DNA of 64,000 bases from Syncephalastrum monosporum B8922 (lineage: Eukaryota > Mucoromycota > Mucoromycetes > Mucorales > Syncephalastraceae), in NCBI GenBank assembly GCA_000697355.1, contig JNEN01001218.1:1-64000 (forward strand). The letters run 5' to 3'. Both the position numbers and the translations under genes were made by a program. Shown in pieces: positions 20,897 through 34,300 of the stretch (its first letter is position 1; each line of letters begins with the position of its first letter). The notes under the pieces are model-generated. The model was not told the DNA's origin. It ran no database searches and saw only the letters and a list, made by a program, of their open reading frames with translations.

Positions 20897-22597
20897 ATGT
20901 CCATGTTTACATTGACACCGCAGCAGATCAAGAGACAAGAGGAAGCCAATCTCAGGTGAGGACGAGAGGCTGGAAAGGTTTCAAACTCCTGAGCTTTCCG
21001 TTTGTAACCGCTTCCCTGGAAATAGAAAAGTGCGTGATCTTTTACGTTTGCCCGACAACAAAAAGTGTTTCGACTGCCCCACCAAGGTACACACACACAC
21101 CCCCGCATACTTCTTGTTTAGGATCAGGGTATTCTTACTATGGATGATAGAGTCCCTTCTTTGTCAATGTGACAGTTCAGACGTTTATTTGCAGTCGGTG
21201 CTCCGGGCTTGTGTAAGTTGAAATGGTTAGCCAAACCAAACCCTTTTGCTCATACGAAGGATGCATCTGCATGCATAATCTATAATTACTCAATATAGGC
21301 GTGAAGTGGGCCATCGCGTGAAATCGATCTCGGCGAGCTCCTTCTCGAATGCAGAAGTGCTTGCACTGCAACAGGGCGGCAACGGTATCGCGCGCCAGCA
21401 TTGGCTGAGCACGTACACTTACCGAGCCATGGAGGAAGAGCCGAGCAGCGATACGGACGTGCGTGGCTTCATACGCCAAAAGTACTATGAGCAAAAGTGG
21501 CTCGACCATGACAAGTTGCGTGCGCACACCGAGCGCGTCCGGCAGTTGTACCAGTCCTTGTTCGATGAGGAGGGTCTCCGCCGCCCGGGTGCCAAAGACC
21601 CGCCTGTTCCCGGTATGCCGACCACCACCTCGTCCCGGCCGGCTTCCCTTCAGCTGTTGCAGTCGGCCTGGCTGCCCAAACCACCCACGTCACCCGCTGC
21701 CACCACCGCCACCTTCCGAACGCCACCACCCTCGTCACCCGTACCCACTTCCACCTCCTCGCCCTCCGCGCTTCCGCTCCAGCCGCCCCAGTCGGCACCG
21801 CCGCTCGAAGCGCAATTTAAGGACTTGCTTTCATTGGACGATGAGGTATGAGAAACTAGCATTTGTGAGAATGGAGATTATCAAAAACAAAAAGAGAGAC
21901 GTCGGCTGTGTGATTGTCAAGGAGTGTGACACTAAGCTATTCTTTTTCCTAACCTTGCCGACAGGCTGCGCCTCAGCCCACATCGAACCACGCCGCACGT
22001 GCCCCCTCTCCTCCTACGCCTGCGCCACCCCCGTCTGTTCCCACCACCCCTCGCAACCGCACCACAGATTCACATAGAAACAGCACAAATAGCATCTTTG
22101 CTGAACTCGCTGGCCTGGAGCCTTCGCGCCGTGCCACCTACAGCGGCGGCATCCTGACCCCCACCACACCCAACCAGCCCAGTGCGAGCCACACTCTTTT
22201 TACGAAACCACCCGCCCAACCTTCTCCTCCCAAATCCAACGAACCTGACCCGTACGCGGCGCTCCGCACTCTACCTAAGACTGCGTCTCCGCCGCCCCCG
22301 CAGTTTAGCTATGACGCCGATTTCGATGATGAGCCGTTTTCCGAACGGCGAGGCTCAGATGAATTTTCTTGGACAGGTACGAACACACACACACAAAGAA
22401 AAAAGAGGAAGCCACTGCTGCCTTTTTTTTTGTTGCGGGGCCTCATCAGACAAGCACATTCATTAGAATTCTCAGCTTCCACATCGACGACGACGGATAG
22501 TCTGGCCCAGCAACAGCAACAACACCAAAAACCCATCAGTGCAGAGCTTTTCAGTGACCTGGATCCCATTGCGCAGATGAAGCGCTCCCGCGCCTAA
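20897..22597 (+). CDS. AGFG/HRB-type ArfGAP-domain protein
   Basis: Protein with an ArfGAP zinc-finger domain of the AGFG (HRB) subtype, a family linked to vesicle traffic. Exons 20897-20955, 21026-21086, 21151-21212, 21299-21845, 21965-22376 and 22467-22597 give 423 residues. The domain (about residues 8-135) shows CFDC...CSRC with CX2CX16CX2C spacing, FVNVTVQTFICSRCSG typical of AGFG rather than classical ArfGAPs (which have WASxxxGxFxC), then HRVKSIS and a VRGFIRQKYYEQKW block. The remainder is Pro/Ser/Thr-rich and disordered, with DPYAALRTL (an NPF/DPF-like endocytic peptide region is possible) and a QQQQQ run near the end. GTPase-activating ability is uncertain because AGFG proteins are often weak or inactive GAPs. 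It converges on EAF3 with 93 bp between stops. Confidence 0.88.
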
Positions 22598-22690
22598 GAT
22601 ATACCTGTCTCCCTCTTTCTTCTTTCTTTTCGTCTGTTTCTTTTTATTATTTTACAGCGGTCTTCGTTTTTTCTGCTTATCCTCGATGCC

Positions 22691-24020
22691 CTAGGTGGTG
22701 TTCGTGAGAGATACGTACTCAGGACCAGCGTTCTCGTATTCTTTCAGAAAGATATCACGTTGCATTTTTTGCATATACCTACCCATTCAACATAAGAAAA
22801 CCTTACCCATCTGTTTTATCCTTATGACTTACTTCATGATATCGCTCATGTACTCGATCAACACCGAGACGGCCTCTTGGTCCATGTCAGTTTGTGCAAT
22901 GAGCAGTGGCATTTGTACTAGAGTAGATAAACATGAGATCGATGGGTCAGCCCATGGAATGAGAATATAAATGGGGAGCATGCAACAAAAGAAAACAAAG
23001 TCAGCGTACCAAAGAGACGCAAAAGGTGCTCTGCGCCATACACATCGGCAGCGTCCTTGTTTGCGAACTTTTTGCGAGAGCTGGCATATTGATGGCGTTC
23101 GAAGCGATACAAGAGCATGGAGCCGAGCGCTTTGTTGAAATAATCACGAATGCCTTGCACGACCTCGTCGAGCAGTTGCTCAGTCCTACAGAACCAGAAA
23201 GGATGAGATCTCTGGCTTTGTCTCCTCGTGGTGGTGATTCACCCTTGGGAACGCTTCGATTCGAGCTTGAAACGACGGTATTGATCAAGGAATTCAGCGG
23301 CAGTGGGCGTGCGTGGCAGACTGACGAGCTGCTGGTTCTTTGTGACATTCTCCCAGTCGTCGATGAGCAGGCCTTTCAGGGAGTCGGGTATATCAAGGCG
23401 CACCTCAGGTTTGAGAAGGTATTCGTTGTCCTTGATGAAAATACAAAAAGATGAATACCTAGCAAGTACTTTCTTCCTTCCTCACATCCATTCTTCCTTA
23501 CCTTGGCTTCTTCTGCACTGGTTTCCCTTGATCGTTTCTGACCACAGTGTTGTTTCTTGGTGAGGTCAGAGCGGAAAAGGAGTGCGGTGAGTTTATGGCA
23601 AGACTTACAGAGTACATTTCCTTGAGCTTTTGCTGCATCCGCAGGTTGGATTCCGTCCACCGAAGGACGCGTGTCTCGGGCACCCATTCATCCCACCTTT
23701 TCAGTAAAGTCGAGCGTGTGAGTCCAGAAGAAGGTGCATTCTCAGAGTGTCTCAATTGTTACGTTCGCTTCCAGCCCTTGTAGTGAACTAGATAGTAAGG
23801 CCCGTCGAACTCGGGGTCATTCTCCATCCATTGACGCTCGAGGATCTAAGAAGAAGTACAGGATGGGTGAGGACGAATGCAACCGGACAGTGTGTGGGCG
23901 TCAGTCGTGTACCTTGGCCTCATACATTAAAGGGCCGTGGAAACAGAGGACACGTTCGTTGGTATCATAGAGTAACTTTTTGGTGTGGGCTGTTGTTGGT
24001 TCTTGACTGTGTTCGGACAT
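22691..24020 (-). CDS. EAF3: Eaf3/MRG15 chromodomain-MRG protein
   Basis: Chromatin subunit shared by NuA4-type histone acetyltransferase and Rpd3S-type deacetylase complexes; the chromodomain binds methylated H3K36. Eight exons on the minus strand: 24020-23913, 23845-23763, 23696-23609, 23555-23502, 23430-23243, 23185-23010, 22917-22833 and 22778-22691, giving 289 residues. Chromodomain (about residues 15-90): ERVLCFHGPLMYEAK, YYLVHYKGWKRTWDEWVPE. A short basic linker follows (KQHCGQKRSR). MRG domain (about 120-285): RLDIPDSLKGLLIDDWENV, LPRTPTAAEFLDQY, GSMLLYRFERHQY, AEHLLRLFVQMPLL, EYVSL. Length is shorter than yeast Eaf3 (401) but close to animal MRG15. The promoter region is shared head-to-head with KAP104. 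Confidence 0.95.
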
Positions 24021-24875
24021 GTTATGTTTATGCTATGGTATGATATGCTATATCAAGAAGTGATTAAAGTTGGACTAAGCGCGCGCGCGCGAGCAACCCC
24101 CAAAAATTCAGTTCACGCGTTTCTTCGTGCATCTTTCCCGTTCACAATTTCGACTGCCCTGGATTGAAACCCTCCCTCTTCCTCTCCCTCTCTGCATGGC
24201 ATCCTTTTCAAGCTACATTATCCGCCCGCTTCGTACATAACATAAATGGATTTGCTTCATTCAGATAGGCAGCCTCTGTTTCTTTTGAGTCGTTTTTTTT
24301 TTTATTTCTACTTTTGCATGTATCTGTGTTGCATGGCATGCACAGCAACTGCATCCCCCATGACGAAAAGGAGGACTGTACTCACTGTTGTCTAGATAGA
24401 ATGATTGTGGGTGATAGATAAAGAACAACATTCTTTGTGTGACAACAATAGGCAGGTACAATGGTTACAATAGTATGGAATCCATACTTGTGGTTTAGTA
24501 TAGTGGTATAGTATACGATAAAGAAGAAGGACAGTCACTCTGGCAACACGTCACTGGGCAGAGGAGAGGGTGGCGTTCCGGCCGCGCATTTTTTTTGTTC
24601 GACCTGCGAGGGGAGAAGAGAAAGACACAACTCCTAAGCTTTGTCAGTGTCTACCGACCCCTCCCAACCCTTCTTCTCTTCACTGACCTTTAATCTCTGG
24701 CGTTTCCCTTGTGATTCTCTTTTCTTGCCTAAATAACTAACGGTACGGCTCCTTGCGCGCATATCCCCAATGAGGGATGGCTATGCCTGGCACGAGAAAC
24801 TCATGATCTCTTTCTTCTTTTCCTTTTCTGCTCCTTCTTTTTCTTTGTTCTACCCTTTTCTAGCCTAATTGCATC
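24021..24875. promoter_or_regulatory. Divergent promoter region of EAF3 (-) and KAP104 (+)
   Basis: 855 bp between divergent start codons. It contains an alternating GC run (GCGCGCGCGCG at about 24080-24090), a T-run (24293-24304) and a CT-rich tract before the KAP104 ATG (about 24800-24860). No TATA box is evident, consistent with housekeeping promoters. Confidence 0.5.
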
Positions 24876-27800
24876 ATGAGCACCTGGCAGCCAACCGAGC
24901 AGGGGCTCTCGGAGCTTTTGCAACTTTTGCGCGAGGCCCTCAACCCAACCGATAGCAGCGTCGTCCAAGAGGTAATAGAATAGAGTAGAAGGTTGAATCT
25001 TGGATACAATATATACGTTTATACGTTGAGTGTATATACGTGTATATGTATGTAAAATACAACGAAATAACATGGCCCCGTTTCGATTACAGCGCCTTGA
25101 GTACTTCAACAAGATACCGGACTACAACTCGTATCTGGTCTATATCCTGACGCAGATGCCGCAAGAGGACCAGTACGTGCGGTCCGTGGCTGGCCTGACC
25201 CTGAAGAACAACATCCGATCCTACTACAACACGATCCCACCGCAGGTCCTCGAGTACGTCAAAGAGTGCTGCCTGCAACATATCGGTGACCCCCACACCG
25301 GCAAGGCCATCGGCATCGTCATCTCCTCCATTATGGATCGCGGACAGGTCCACAACTGGCTGCAGGCCCTGCAGGTGCTGATGGAGAAGCTCGACGACCC
25401 GAACCCGGCCATGGTCGAAAACGCCTTCACCACCCTGCAAAAGATCTGCGAGGACTGCTCCCGCGGCCTCGACAGCGACTTTGGCGGCGTCCGTCCCCTC
25501 GAGTTCATGATCCCCAAGTTCATTTCCTTTTTCGGCCACCCTAACGAGAAGCTTCGCCTGAATGCCATCACCTCCACCAGCCAGTTCATCACCCTGCGCT
25601 CGGCCCCCCTCATGACCCGCATGAACGAGTTCTTGAGCGGCCTCTTCAGCCGTGCCACCGACGACAGCCTCGAGGTGCGCAAGGCCGTCTGCCAGGCCCT
25701 CGTCAGCCTGCTGGAGATGTGCCCCAACGTGCTGCTCCCGCAGATGCCCAGCCTCGTCGACTACATGCTCTTCTGCACCCAGTCCGACGACGCCGACCTC
25801 GCCCTCGAGGCCTGCGAGTTCTGGCTCGTCTTTGCCGAGCAGGACGACCTCCGCGAGCAGCTCCGCCCGTACCTTCCCAAGATCGTGCCTGTGCTCATTA
25901 AGGGCATGGTCTACTCCGAAATGGACCTTCTCACATTGGGCGGCGATGAGGACGATGCCCACGTCGCGGACAGTGACCAGTCCATCAAGCCCCGATTCCA
26001 CAAAGCCAACGTCGTCGAAAACGAGCGCTCAGACAAAAACGACCTCGAGGAAGGCGGCAAGCCCAAGAACCGCGCTGCGGACGAAGAGGACGAGGATGAG
26101 GACGACGACGACGATGACTACGATGATCTCGAGGACGACTACGGCGACTGGAACCTCCGCAAGTGCTCGGCCGCCACCCTCGACGTCCTCTGCATGTCGT
26201 TTGAGGCTGAGATGATCCACCTCCTCATGCCCCTCCTCAAGGTCGAGCTCGAGAGCCCCGACTGGCTCCACAGAGAGTGCGGTATCCTCGCTCTGGGCGC
26301 TGCTGCTGAAGGTAATTCTACACAAATACATACGAAAAAAAAAAGGATAGCGGATGGGAGACAGACATAGACATTGAATCAAATTTCTGATTAGGTGGCA
26401 TGCAAGAGATCGCGCCGCATCTGCCTGAGCTCGTACCGTATCTGTTGCGCAACTTGAGCGACCCCAAGCCGCTGGTGCGCTCCATCACGTGCTGGACCCT
26501 CGGACGGTATGCATCCTGGATCGTACAAACCTCACACAACAGTGAAGAGGCACGGAAACACCTGTTTGTGCCGCTCGTGCAACTCCTGCTGCAGCGCATT
26601 TTGGACAACAATAAGCGGGTACAGGAAGCCGCCTGTTCGTCCTTCTCCCTCCTCGAGGAAGAGGCCACGGTCGAGCTCGCACCCTACCTGCAACCCATCC
26701 TTGTCACCCTCGCGAGTGCCTTTGACAAATATCAGCATAGAAACCTCCTGCTTCTTTACGATACCGTTGGTACCCTTGCCGACGTCGTCGGCGATGCGCT
26801 CAACAACCCCGAATTCATCAACATCATCATCCCGCCCCTGATCAAGAAATGGCAGGAGGTCGCAGACGACAACACCGATCTCTTCCCGCTCCTCGAATGC
26901 CTCTCGTCCATTACGGCCGCCCTGGGCAAGGGCTTCAAGCCCTTCGCTGAGCCCGTCTACGCCCGCTGCGTCAACCTCGTCTGCCGGACCCTGGAAGAAT
27001 GCCAGGTGGCAGCTGCCAACCCGGCCGCCGAGCTGCCCGATAAGGACTTCATGATTGTCGCCTTGGATCTCCTGTCCGGCATTGTCCAGGCCCTCAACAC
27101 CGACGCTGAGCCCCTCGTGGCCAACACAAACCCGCCCGTCGTGCAGTTCCTGTCCCACTGTGTTCGGGTAAGTCAAGTAAACGTAGCTCACTTTCAAAGT
27201 GGAAAACTAATGTGCTCTTTTTTTTTCTCTGTACTTTTTGCTGTGGAAAAGGACGAGGTTGCGGAAGTGCGTCAGTCCGCGTATGCCCTGCTCGGCGATC
27301 TGGCCATCTCCTGCTTCGAACACATCCGGCCAGTGGTGCCTGACTTTATGCCGCTTGTCCTCAGCCAGATCGATCCCCAGGCCGAGCACGTCTCGGTGTG
27401 CAACAACGCGACATGGTCGGCGGGTGAGATTGCCATCAAATGGGGCACGGATATCCAGCCCTACGTGGAGCCGATGTTGCAGCGCCTATTCCCGCTGATG
27501 GTGAACCCCGAGGTCCAGCGGACACTGCTCGAGAACGTCGCCATCACGATCGGTCGATTGGGTTTGATCTTCCCTGAGGTTGTCGGCCAGCATCTTGAGA
27601 ACTTCATCTCGCCCTGGCTCGCCACACTGACCCCGATCCGGGATAACGAAGAGAAGGCCTCGGCCTTTAGCGGCCTGTGTGCCATGATCACGGCGAACCC
27701 ACAAGGAGCTGTCAACGAGTTCATCCCACTGTGCTCCGCTATCGTCAGATACCAGACCCCTCCCCAGAGTCTGGGTGAATCCTTCCGAAACGTAAGTTCG

Positions 27801-27971
27801 CTATTGGATTTATAGGGTATGGGGAAAGTTGTGTTAACTTATCGATTGCCCCCATGTCATTAGATTTTGGTCGGTTACAAGAACCTGCTTGGCGAGTCGC
27901 AATGGCAGCAAGCACTGTCGTCCATGCCTCATGAATTCTCTGCCACCTTACAGGAACGTTATGGTATTTAG
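24876..27971 (+). CDS. KAP104: Transportin (karyopherin beta-2), nuclear import receptor
   Basis: HEAT-repeat importin that carries PY-NLS cargo such as hnRNP-like RNA-binding proteins into the nucleus and is released by Ran-GTP. Exons 24876-24971, 25093-26311, 26395-27167, 27252-27791 and 27864-27971 give 911 residues (yeast Kap104 918, human transportin-1 890). The start MSTWQPTEQGLSELLQLL is the normal N-terminus. HEAT repeats run throughout. The acidic H8 loop is clear at about residues 375-395 (an uninterrupted DE-rich stretch followed by DYGDWNLRKCSAATLD), and CNNATWSAGEIAIKWG and the end ATLQERYGI are family signatures. Coding sequence is GC-rich and C-ending. Exon 2 also has a long antisense open frame, a composition effect. 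Confidence 0.97.
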
Positions 27972-28265
27972 TTTAATCCTTTTACACACAATACATTACC
28001 CGGAAACTCTTTCTCGCTCGCTCGCTCGCTCTTCCACACACACAGAGACACACACACACACACTCAGACAGCACACACATACACTTCTCACACTCACACT
28101 CAAAACGCGACACACTCATGCGCGCGCGAACGCCCACTTTCCATTCCCCCCCAAAACAAATTAAAGACATAATTCAGTCATTTGCAGGCTTGCATTTCTT
28201 ATTTATTCTCTTTCTCATGTGAGTGATATCTATCGAGAGGGACAGCAGATAGCTTGCCACAAAAA

Positions 28266-29372
28266 CTAGGCATTTCGGATCCACTCTGTCACTTTCTGTG
28301 CCATGTAGCTCGCATGCTCGGGTTTGAGGATAAAGGCATGCGGCAGATCTTGCTCGCATAAATATACGTGTTCTAACCAATACACATGTGCGTGAGTGAC
28401 CCTTGTAATGTATTCGGCGGCTGAGCCCGTTTTCTTTTATTATCATCCTTATTATTACCATGGTGAGGGAACTTCTCTTTCATGAACTCATAGTGGTCCT
28501 GGGTCCATTGGTCGTTGCGAGAGTAGTAGAGAACAAACTTATCGACATGCGCGTGGTAAAAGTCGAAATCCAGCTCGCGCACAGACTCCATTTCATGCTG
28601 CGCCATGTTGATCACATTGCGTATCGTCTGCCCCTGCAGGAATGCGTTGGCGGTGACTCCAGCTGCAAAGGGGCTTTGCCCGGTCAATAGACCGACCAGA
28701 CGCTGGCGGACGGGGGCGGTCATGGTATAATTGAGCGTCGAAGCTGCGCCCGCCAAGGCCCACATAGGTATGTATCTCAACGTGCGCTATTGATGAGAGA
28801 CAAAAAATAATGATAAGCAAAGCAAAGCATAGCATAGCATACAGTTAGAGGAACAGGAACTGACAGAGATAGAGACGCCGTTGGGAGTCAGGGCAATTTC
28901 GCGTAGGACAGGAAACAAGGCAAGCAGACGCGTTACATTGTATTGAGGCCGGCGTTTCAGCACTTCAGCCGCAATATAACTGCCAATCGAATGTCCCATG
29001 AGGATAACAGACTCATGATGCTCCGAATGAAGCACGTCGAGACAATCCACTTTGTGATCGATCTGATCCTGGAGCGAGAACAGTTTCTCCTGAGGCGGTG
29101 CATGGCCCAGGTGGGATACTTTTCACGGGATTAAGAGCCACTTCCTTTCTTCCACAGTGTCTGTTTCTATCGGTACCTCCATAGATCTCGAGATGGGGAT
29201 CGCTCGACTGGTAGATTTCCTCCAAGAACTCGGTGTAGTAATCGACAAGTCCGGGATTGCCCGGAATAAAGAGAAGCAGAGTCTTGGGTTCCTTTTTAGC
29301 TGGCCACCATACTGCCTGGGTATTGGCTACTTTAAGCGCTGCCCGCAGGGGAGTAGCAAACTGGCCTAGCAT
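28266..29372 (-). CDS. LDAH: Lipid-droplet-associated hydrolase
   Basis: Alpha/beta hydrolase of the LDAH family, associated with lipid droplets and implicated in sterol-ester or triacylglycerol turnover. Exons 29372-29177, 29118-28865, 28786-28459 and 28372-28266 give 294 residues. Signatures: LLLFIPGNPGLVDYYTEFL (oxyanion region), nucleophile elbow GHSIG with Ser at about residue 109, LTPNGVSIS, VLYYSRNDQWT (candidate acid Asp), and LPHAFILKPEHA (candidate catalytic His). The domain is complete. Intron 2 uses a GTCAGT donor, the least certain junction, but frame and family sequence both support it. Substrate in this organism is inference from the family. Confidence 0.92.
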
Positions 29373-29813
29373 AATAATAAAAGCACTTTCTACCTATGTT
29401 ACTTGTTCCATATTTCGAATTTCTATATCCGAGACAATCATAATTCTTTTCTGCTGTCATCCCAATTTGTCCATTTTTGCGCGCATTACTGTGTTATTAT
29501 TCACTTATTGCAACAAGATCAGTGCCAATGTTCCCTCAACCATACAACAGGCAGGCATTGGGTGTGATGGATATGCTTGACGGAGCATGGCATCCTGCTA
29601 GCAGCCCCATATCAGGTGAGCTTTTACTAAAGTGACTCGGTGTCACGCATGGCCATCAAAAACGTGACACTCTCGTTTATGGAGAAGGAGGGCGTTTAAT
29701 GTTCTCCTTCATTAAGAAATACATACTGCTTATAAAAAAGGTGAGGTGTGTGTGAAGGTGAGGTGAATACATAGGTATACGTAAGAATTAAGTAGAAAGT
29801 ACAAATAAGCATG
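29373..29813. other. Intergenic between LDAH and the first UNC93-like gene
   Basis: About 440 bp holding the upstream region of LDAH and the 3' flank of the UNC93-like gene (both minus strand). No extra gene is seen. Confidence 0.5.
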
Positions 29814-31357
29814 TTACTGCTTCTCCTCCGTCTCCGCTTCCGTCTTGGCCGCCGGCTGGCTTTCGAGGTAGGAGCCCTCCTTGTGGATGAGGTCGTCCTC
29901 AGTGAGGTTCGTCTCTGGGATCTTGTTGGCTACGGCAAAAATACCAGGGAAAGCGACGACCAGGAGCATCCAGCTGATCAGACAAGCCCAGCGCAGACGG
30001 ACGGCACCGGTATCGATACCAAAGGCGCAGGCCGCACCCGCAGACTGGACGGCCTTGTAGAAACCGGCATAGCGGGCCAGGAGCGAGGGGTCGTTCGACA
30101 TGGCACCCATGAGCCAGTACATGAACGACTGGTAGACAGCATCACTGAAACCATAGAACAGGTAGAGGACAAACGGACCGGCAAAGCCAGAGTCGGTCCA
30201 GTGCTTGGGCTGGTCAAAGTCAGAGTCGAAGCCGAGCTGGAACGCAAAACCGCCGGCCCAGATAGCCATCAGCATGACAAAGATGATGGAGGACGCAATC
30301 AGACCACGTGCACGGCGGGAAAGACCCTGGTAGTCGAGCAAAAGACCAATAGCGAGCGAGCCGACGATCTGCATTGTCCAGTACATGGTGCCGTTCAGGG
30401 CGCGGGTGGCTGCGTCAAAGTAGACGGCGTTCATGTGGAACTGGTACGAGTAGAACCAATTGGAGGCAAGGAAAGCAGGCATCTAATTTTGGCAATGGAA
30501 AGGTGTTTGTGTGTAAGGGTGAGTGATGTGCGTCTCCATGTGTGAACACAAACAAAAAAAAAAAATTCACAAGATGTATGACATACCAAAGCCAGCATGC
30601 GCCACTCTTTCCAGACTTCCAGCACACCGCGCAGCTCCTTCTGCCAGGTTGTCGAGTGCTGCATCGAGACAAAGGTACCGTCTTTACGGACGACCTTGGT
30701 CGGTTTGAGGAGTGAGAACGTGATGAAGATACCCAGAACCATGATCACGACAAAAGCGACATAGGTGCCCGTCTGGACTCTGCCGTCGCGGTTCTCCAGG
30801 TTCAGGCCGAGTGTGATGAGCGAGCCAAGGATACCGCCAATGTTGAACAGGCCCCAGAACACGGCGACGTACTTGCCCTTGTTCTTCTCCTCGGGATAGG
30901 ACATCATAATTGCACCCTGGGCCGACCACAGTAAACCGGCGCAGCAACCCAAGATGGCACCAGCCGCAATCACGTAGCCGCTCACTTGCTTGGTATCGTA
31001 GACCCAAAGAGAGGAAGAATAGACAGCGTAACCCAACGAACCGATCTAAAGGACGGGTTAGATTAGGATGATGTGTGGCGTGTGAGAAAATAGTAGGATG
31101 CAAGGAAAGGATCTTACCGAAAGCGTAGCACGGACGCCGATAGTGTTTGTCACCGAACCGGCAAAGAAACCAACAACAGCGAAGCAAGCGTAAAGGACAC
31201 TGTTGGCGGCATTCGTCAGAGAAATATCGGACGCCATCAGACCACCAGCACCGATACCGCTGAGCGCATTGAACATGCCAGGGCAGCAGAGACACACGAA
31301 ACCGAGCAAGCACACTTGCGTCAACGGCGAAGCGTAGATGTTATAGAGCGCACCCAT
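29814..31357 (-). CDS. UNC93-like (DUF895) multi-spanning membrane protein, paralogue A
   Basis: Membrane protein of the UNC93/DUF895 branch of the major facilitator superfamily; transported substrate unknown. Exons 31357-31118, 31045-30587 and 30482-29814 give 455 residues, normal for fungal members. About 11-12 hydrophobic segments are visible. Conserved blocks include GFVCLCCPGMFNALSGIGAGG, the MMSYPEEKNKGKYVAVFW loop, FNIGGILGSLITLGLN, PAFLASNWFYSYQFH, and GAMSNDPSLLARYAGFYK. The cytosolic tail is acidic and Lys/Glu-rich. Both intron positions are identical to those of the paralogue at 40165-41696, so the two arose by duplication. The start is the first ATG in frame; a 3-residue longer reading would begin at a non-ATG codon. 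Confidence 0.92.
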
Positions 31358-34300
31358 CAAATATCTTTTGAATCAGAAAGGGTCACGAAGAGAGGGGGGG
31401 AAGAAAAAAGGCTTATGTGGCTAAGAAAAGAAAAGCTGATGTGGGTGTGAGTAAGAAAGAGAAAAAGAGGGAAGCAAAGTTTAATTTTCTTTTGCATCCC
31501 ATCCTTTTATTACTCTCAGGTTTGGATTCCTCGGAGGACCCTTTTTAGGACCCTTGAGGCACAACCTCTTGTCATGTGGGAATGGGAAAACACAGTAACC
31601 CTTGAAACCAATAGCGTCGGTTATCTAAGCGCGAGCTGGTGGGAAATATGAATCAAAAAATAAAGTAGAGACAACCCCCCCACCCCTTTCAAGAATGCCA
31701 ACCGCCGCTTGAAAACGGTGGCAAGGGTCAAGTGTACGACATTGCTATCAAGCACGGGCGTACAAGGTCACTTTATGTAATGTCTGTTTATCATCCTTTT
31801 CTCCCATGATAAGAAGCAGCGACCCTGCGCATATCTGTATTCCAATCATGGCATCCCTCTGCGTAGAGATAACTCACTGATTACTTGTAACTTTTTCCCT
31901 GATTCAAGCAAGAGGTGCGCACAAATTAGATCAAAGAGGTGTGCGGACACACAAAAAAGTGGAAGGAGAAAAAAAAAGTGAACTGACCCCAACTCTCGTG
32001 TGATCTCGCGTGTCCCACGTTCAATGTGACCCGGTTCTCCCTCGTACACAGATACACATAGAGCGAAAGAGAGAGAAAGAGAGTATGTAAACATGCGCGT
32101 GGGCGTCGTGCACAGCTAGCATTATGTTAATGTAAAAGAGCACCTACCCCACCGTTTCTATCTCAATGCCATTGAAAACTTTCTTAGCAATGAACCAAAG
32201 GCAAACCCAATTGAGAAATAAAAAAAATTTTGGGAGTCAGCTAGCGAAGTATTCCCGGGATCCAGTCCATTGCTGCAAGGCGTGTCTCCGTGGGGAATCA
32301 AAAGGAACGGAGTTCCAAGCAAGAGACAACGCAGCACGACCCACCTAGTGGAAGCAAATCACACCGGCCTGTCGGATCATAATAGGCATTTGGCTGGATT
32401 GAGCGCGCAAGCTGACTGGTCTGGTTGGCGCGCTGTTATCCTACAGCCGAGCTTTTTTTTATTTGTAAGGTGTCACAAAGACCGGCTGAAGGGGTGTGCT
32501 CCAATCCACCAGAAGTCTGGATGCGCCATCTATTATTTTTATGGAATTGTCATCGACCCTGCTTGGGAAAAAACAGGGTTGTCTGACACAACACAGGACG
32601 AAAAAAAAAAAAAAGGTAAGAAAAAACAAATGAACACAGCCCGCTTTTTTTTCCTATCGATTGGTTGGTTGTGTTCCATCCGCATTTTATTTGCGTTGTC
32701 GACCATTTGCAATAGGCCGCAGCCATGCTCGATACCGGATTTTTCAGGAACGAGACTTGGTATCTTGCAACCAATAGCTCGGTCTCAACAAGATACCTTC
32801 TCACACACTGGGCGTTCTTTGTTATAAGCGTATAGAAAAAAATTACTGTCGTTTACTCTTTTGGATCGAAAAAACGGCAAGGTCATGCGTGTGGGAATTT
32901 TGAACGGGGCGCGTTTGCGACCCTACTTTGATAGGGTGAGACCCGGAAGAGTCGTCCAAGGGTCCATTAGCTAATACCGGTAAGCAAACTTCCCGCGTAC
33001 AAACGGATCCCTGAAGTTCTTCATTGATCTCATCCTCTTTCGTTGCAGCAGTGTAACGAAAGAAATGAAAAGGGTCGAACTGCCCTTGTTTAGTTCCTGC
33101 CCTGACTAACCGCTATCTCAGGGTCCAGCTCAGGGCCTTTTCCCTCGGTTGGGCGCGATTCACGCAGGACAACTGCCGCTGTTCTTGCCAGTGCATATGT
33201 AATCTATGTATGTAGCGTTATTGTTGGTTGTTGCAGCGCCATAACTTATACCACGTCGCCTTGGCGCGCATGTATGTCAATGAGCATGGATGTGAATTGG
33301 GCCTCAGAAGTATAAACATCTTCAGTCTACTCGACATATGTACTTATACATGTTCTCCTCAGCTATCATACATGTAAGAATGATAGTCAAGGTTTTCGCT
33401 TGTACTAAAAAATATACAAGCTTTTGTTGGGTCAGATGATCCTATCTGAGAAAAGGGACACAAACTTGGAACTATTGGACTGGACTGGCCAGGAGATTAC
33501 CATCATTACACGGTCCTCGAAGTAAATCAAGACAAGTGACAGAAGGTCTTCACTCTTCTTTTCTATCTCATATGAAGATATACGATTGAGCAAGGCTGCA
33601 TCTATTCCTGATAAGTCACGTATCTATAGATAAGACATATGATTTCCTTTACTGGTTGTTTGCCAGGCAAGCTCAACAAATAAAAATATACAGTCTCGCT
33701 TTCGTAAGTGTGTAAAAGCCTTACTATCTCACCCATATTTCATGGTACATTATCCTATATTGAAAGCCTTCGACGGATGCACATATTGCTATGATAATAG
33801 TCTTTGCTTTCGTAGCTAATTGGATAACGGTAGAGGAAGCTTACGTTTTACAGTAGCCAGTTCATCAGCAAACCGCTCGCTATGGAAACCTACCTTCCCT
33901 GGAACATTTCTCTGCGTGAAAGAGATCGTGTCTATTACCGTGAAGAGTACCAATGTGTAGGAAGATCTCGCGCAAAATATTTCTTAAGGAAACCAGGAAA
34001 TTGCTTCAAGCTGATTTCCATTTTGCCACGTTGTGCCCCCATTCGTCAGTTCGTTCGACCGAAGGCACCTTAGGATCACCAATACGAGGCAAAAAAAATT
34101 TTTTTCCTTCTTGTCTACTGGATCTAGCCTATCGAGATATATTCTACAGATACATCAGTTAATGATAACCACGTACACCTTTAGTAGAGCAGTGTATAGG
34201 TCAGACTTTATGCTTTCATATCCCTTAAGACAGCCAGCTTCGCGATCGTTTTTGTTGCGGTCATTCGTAACCCTCCAAACTGCCTTTTCTTGTGGCTGAG

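Noticed and set aside
20497..21147. 216-codon plus-strand frame over the start of the ArfGAP gene
   Set aside because: Reads through the CT-rich leader and first introns in the wrong frame.
25087..26001. 304-codon open frame antisense to KAP104 exon 2
   Set aside because: It mirrors GC-rich, C-ending codons of the real gene and has no domain or start context of its own.
32270..32827. 185-codon plus-strand frame in the gene-poor region
   Set aside because: No domain, runs through an A-tract encoding poly-Lys, and unlike neighbours in codon use.
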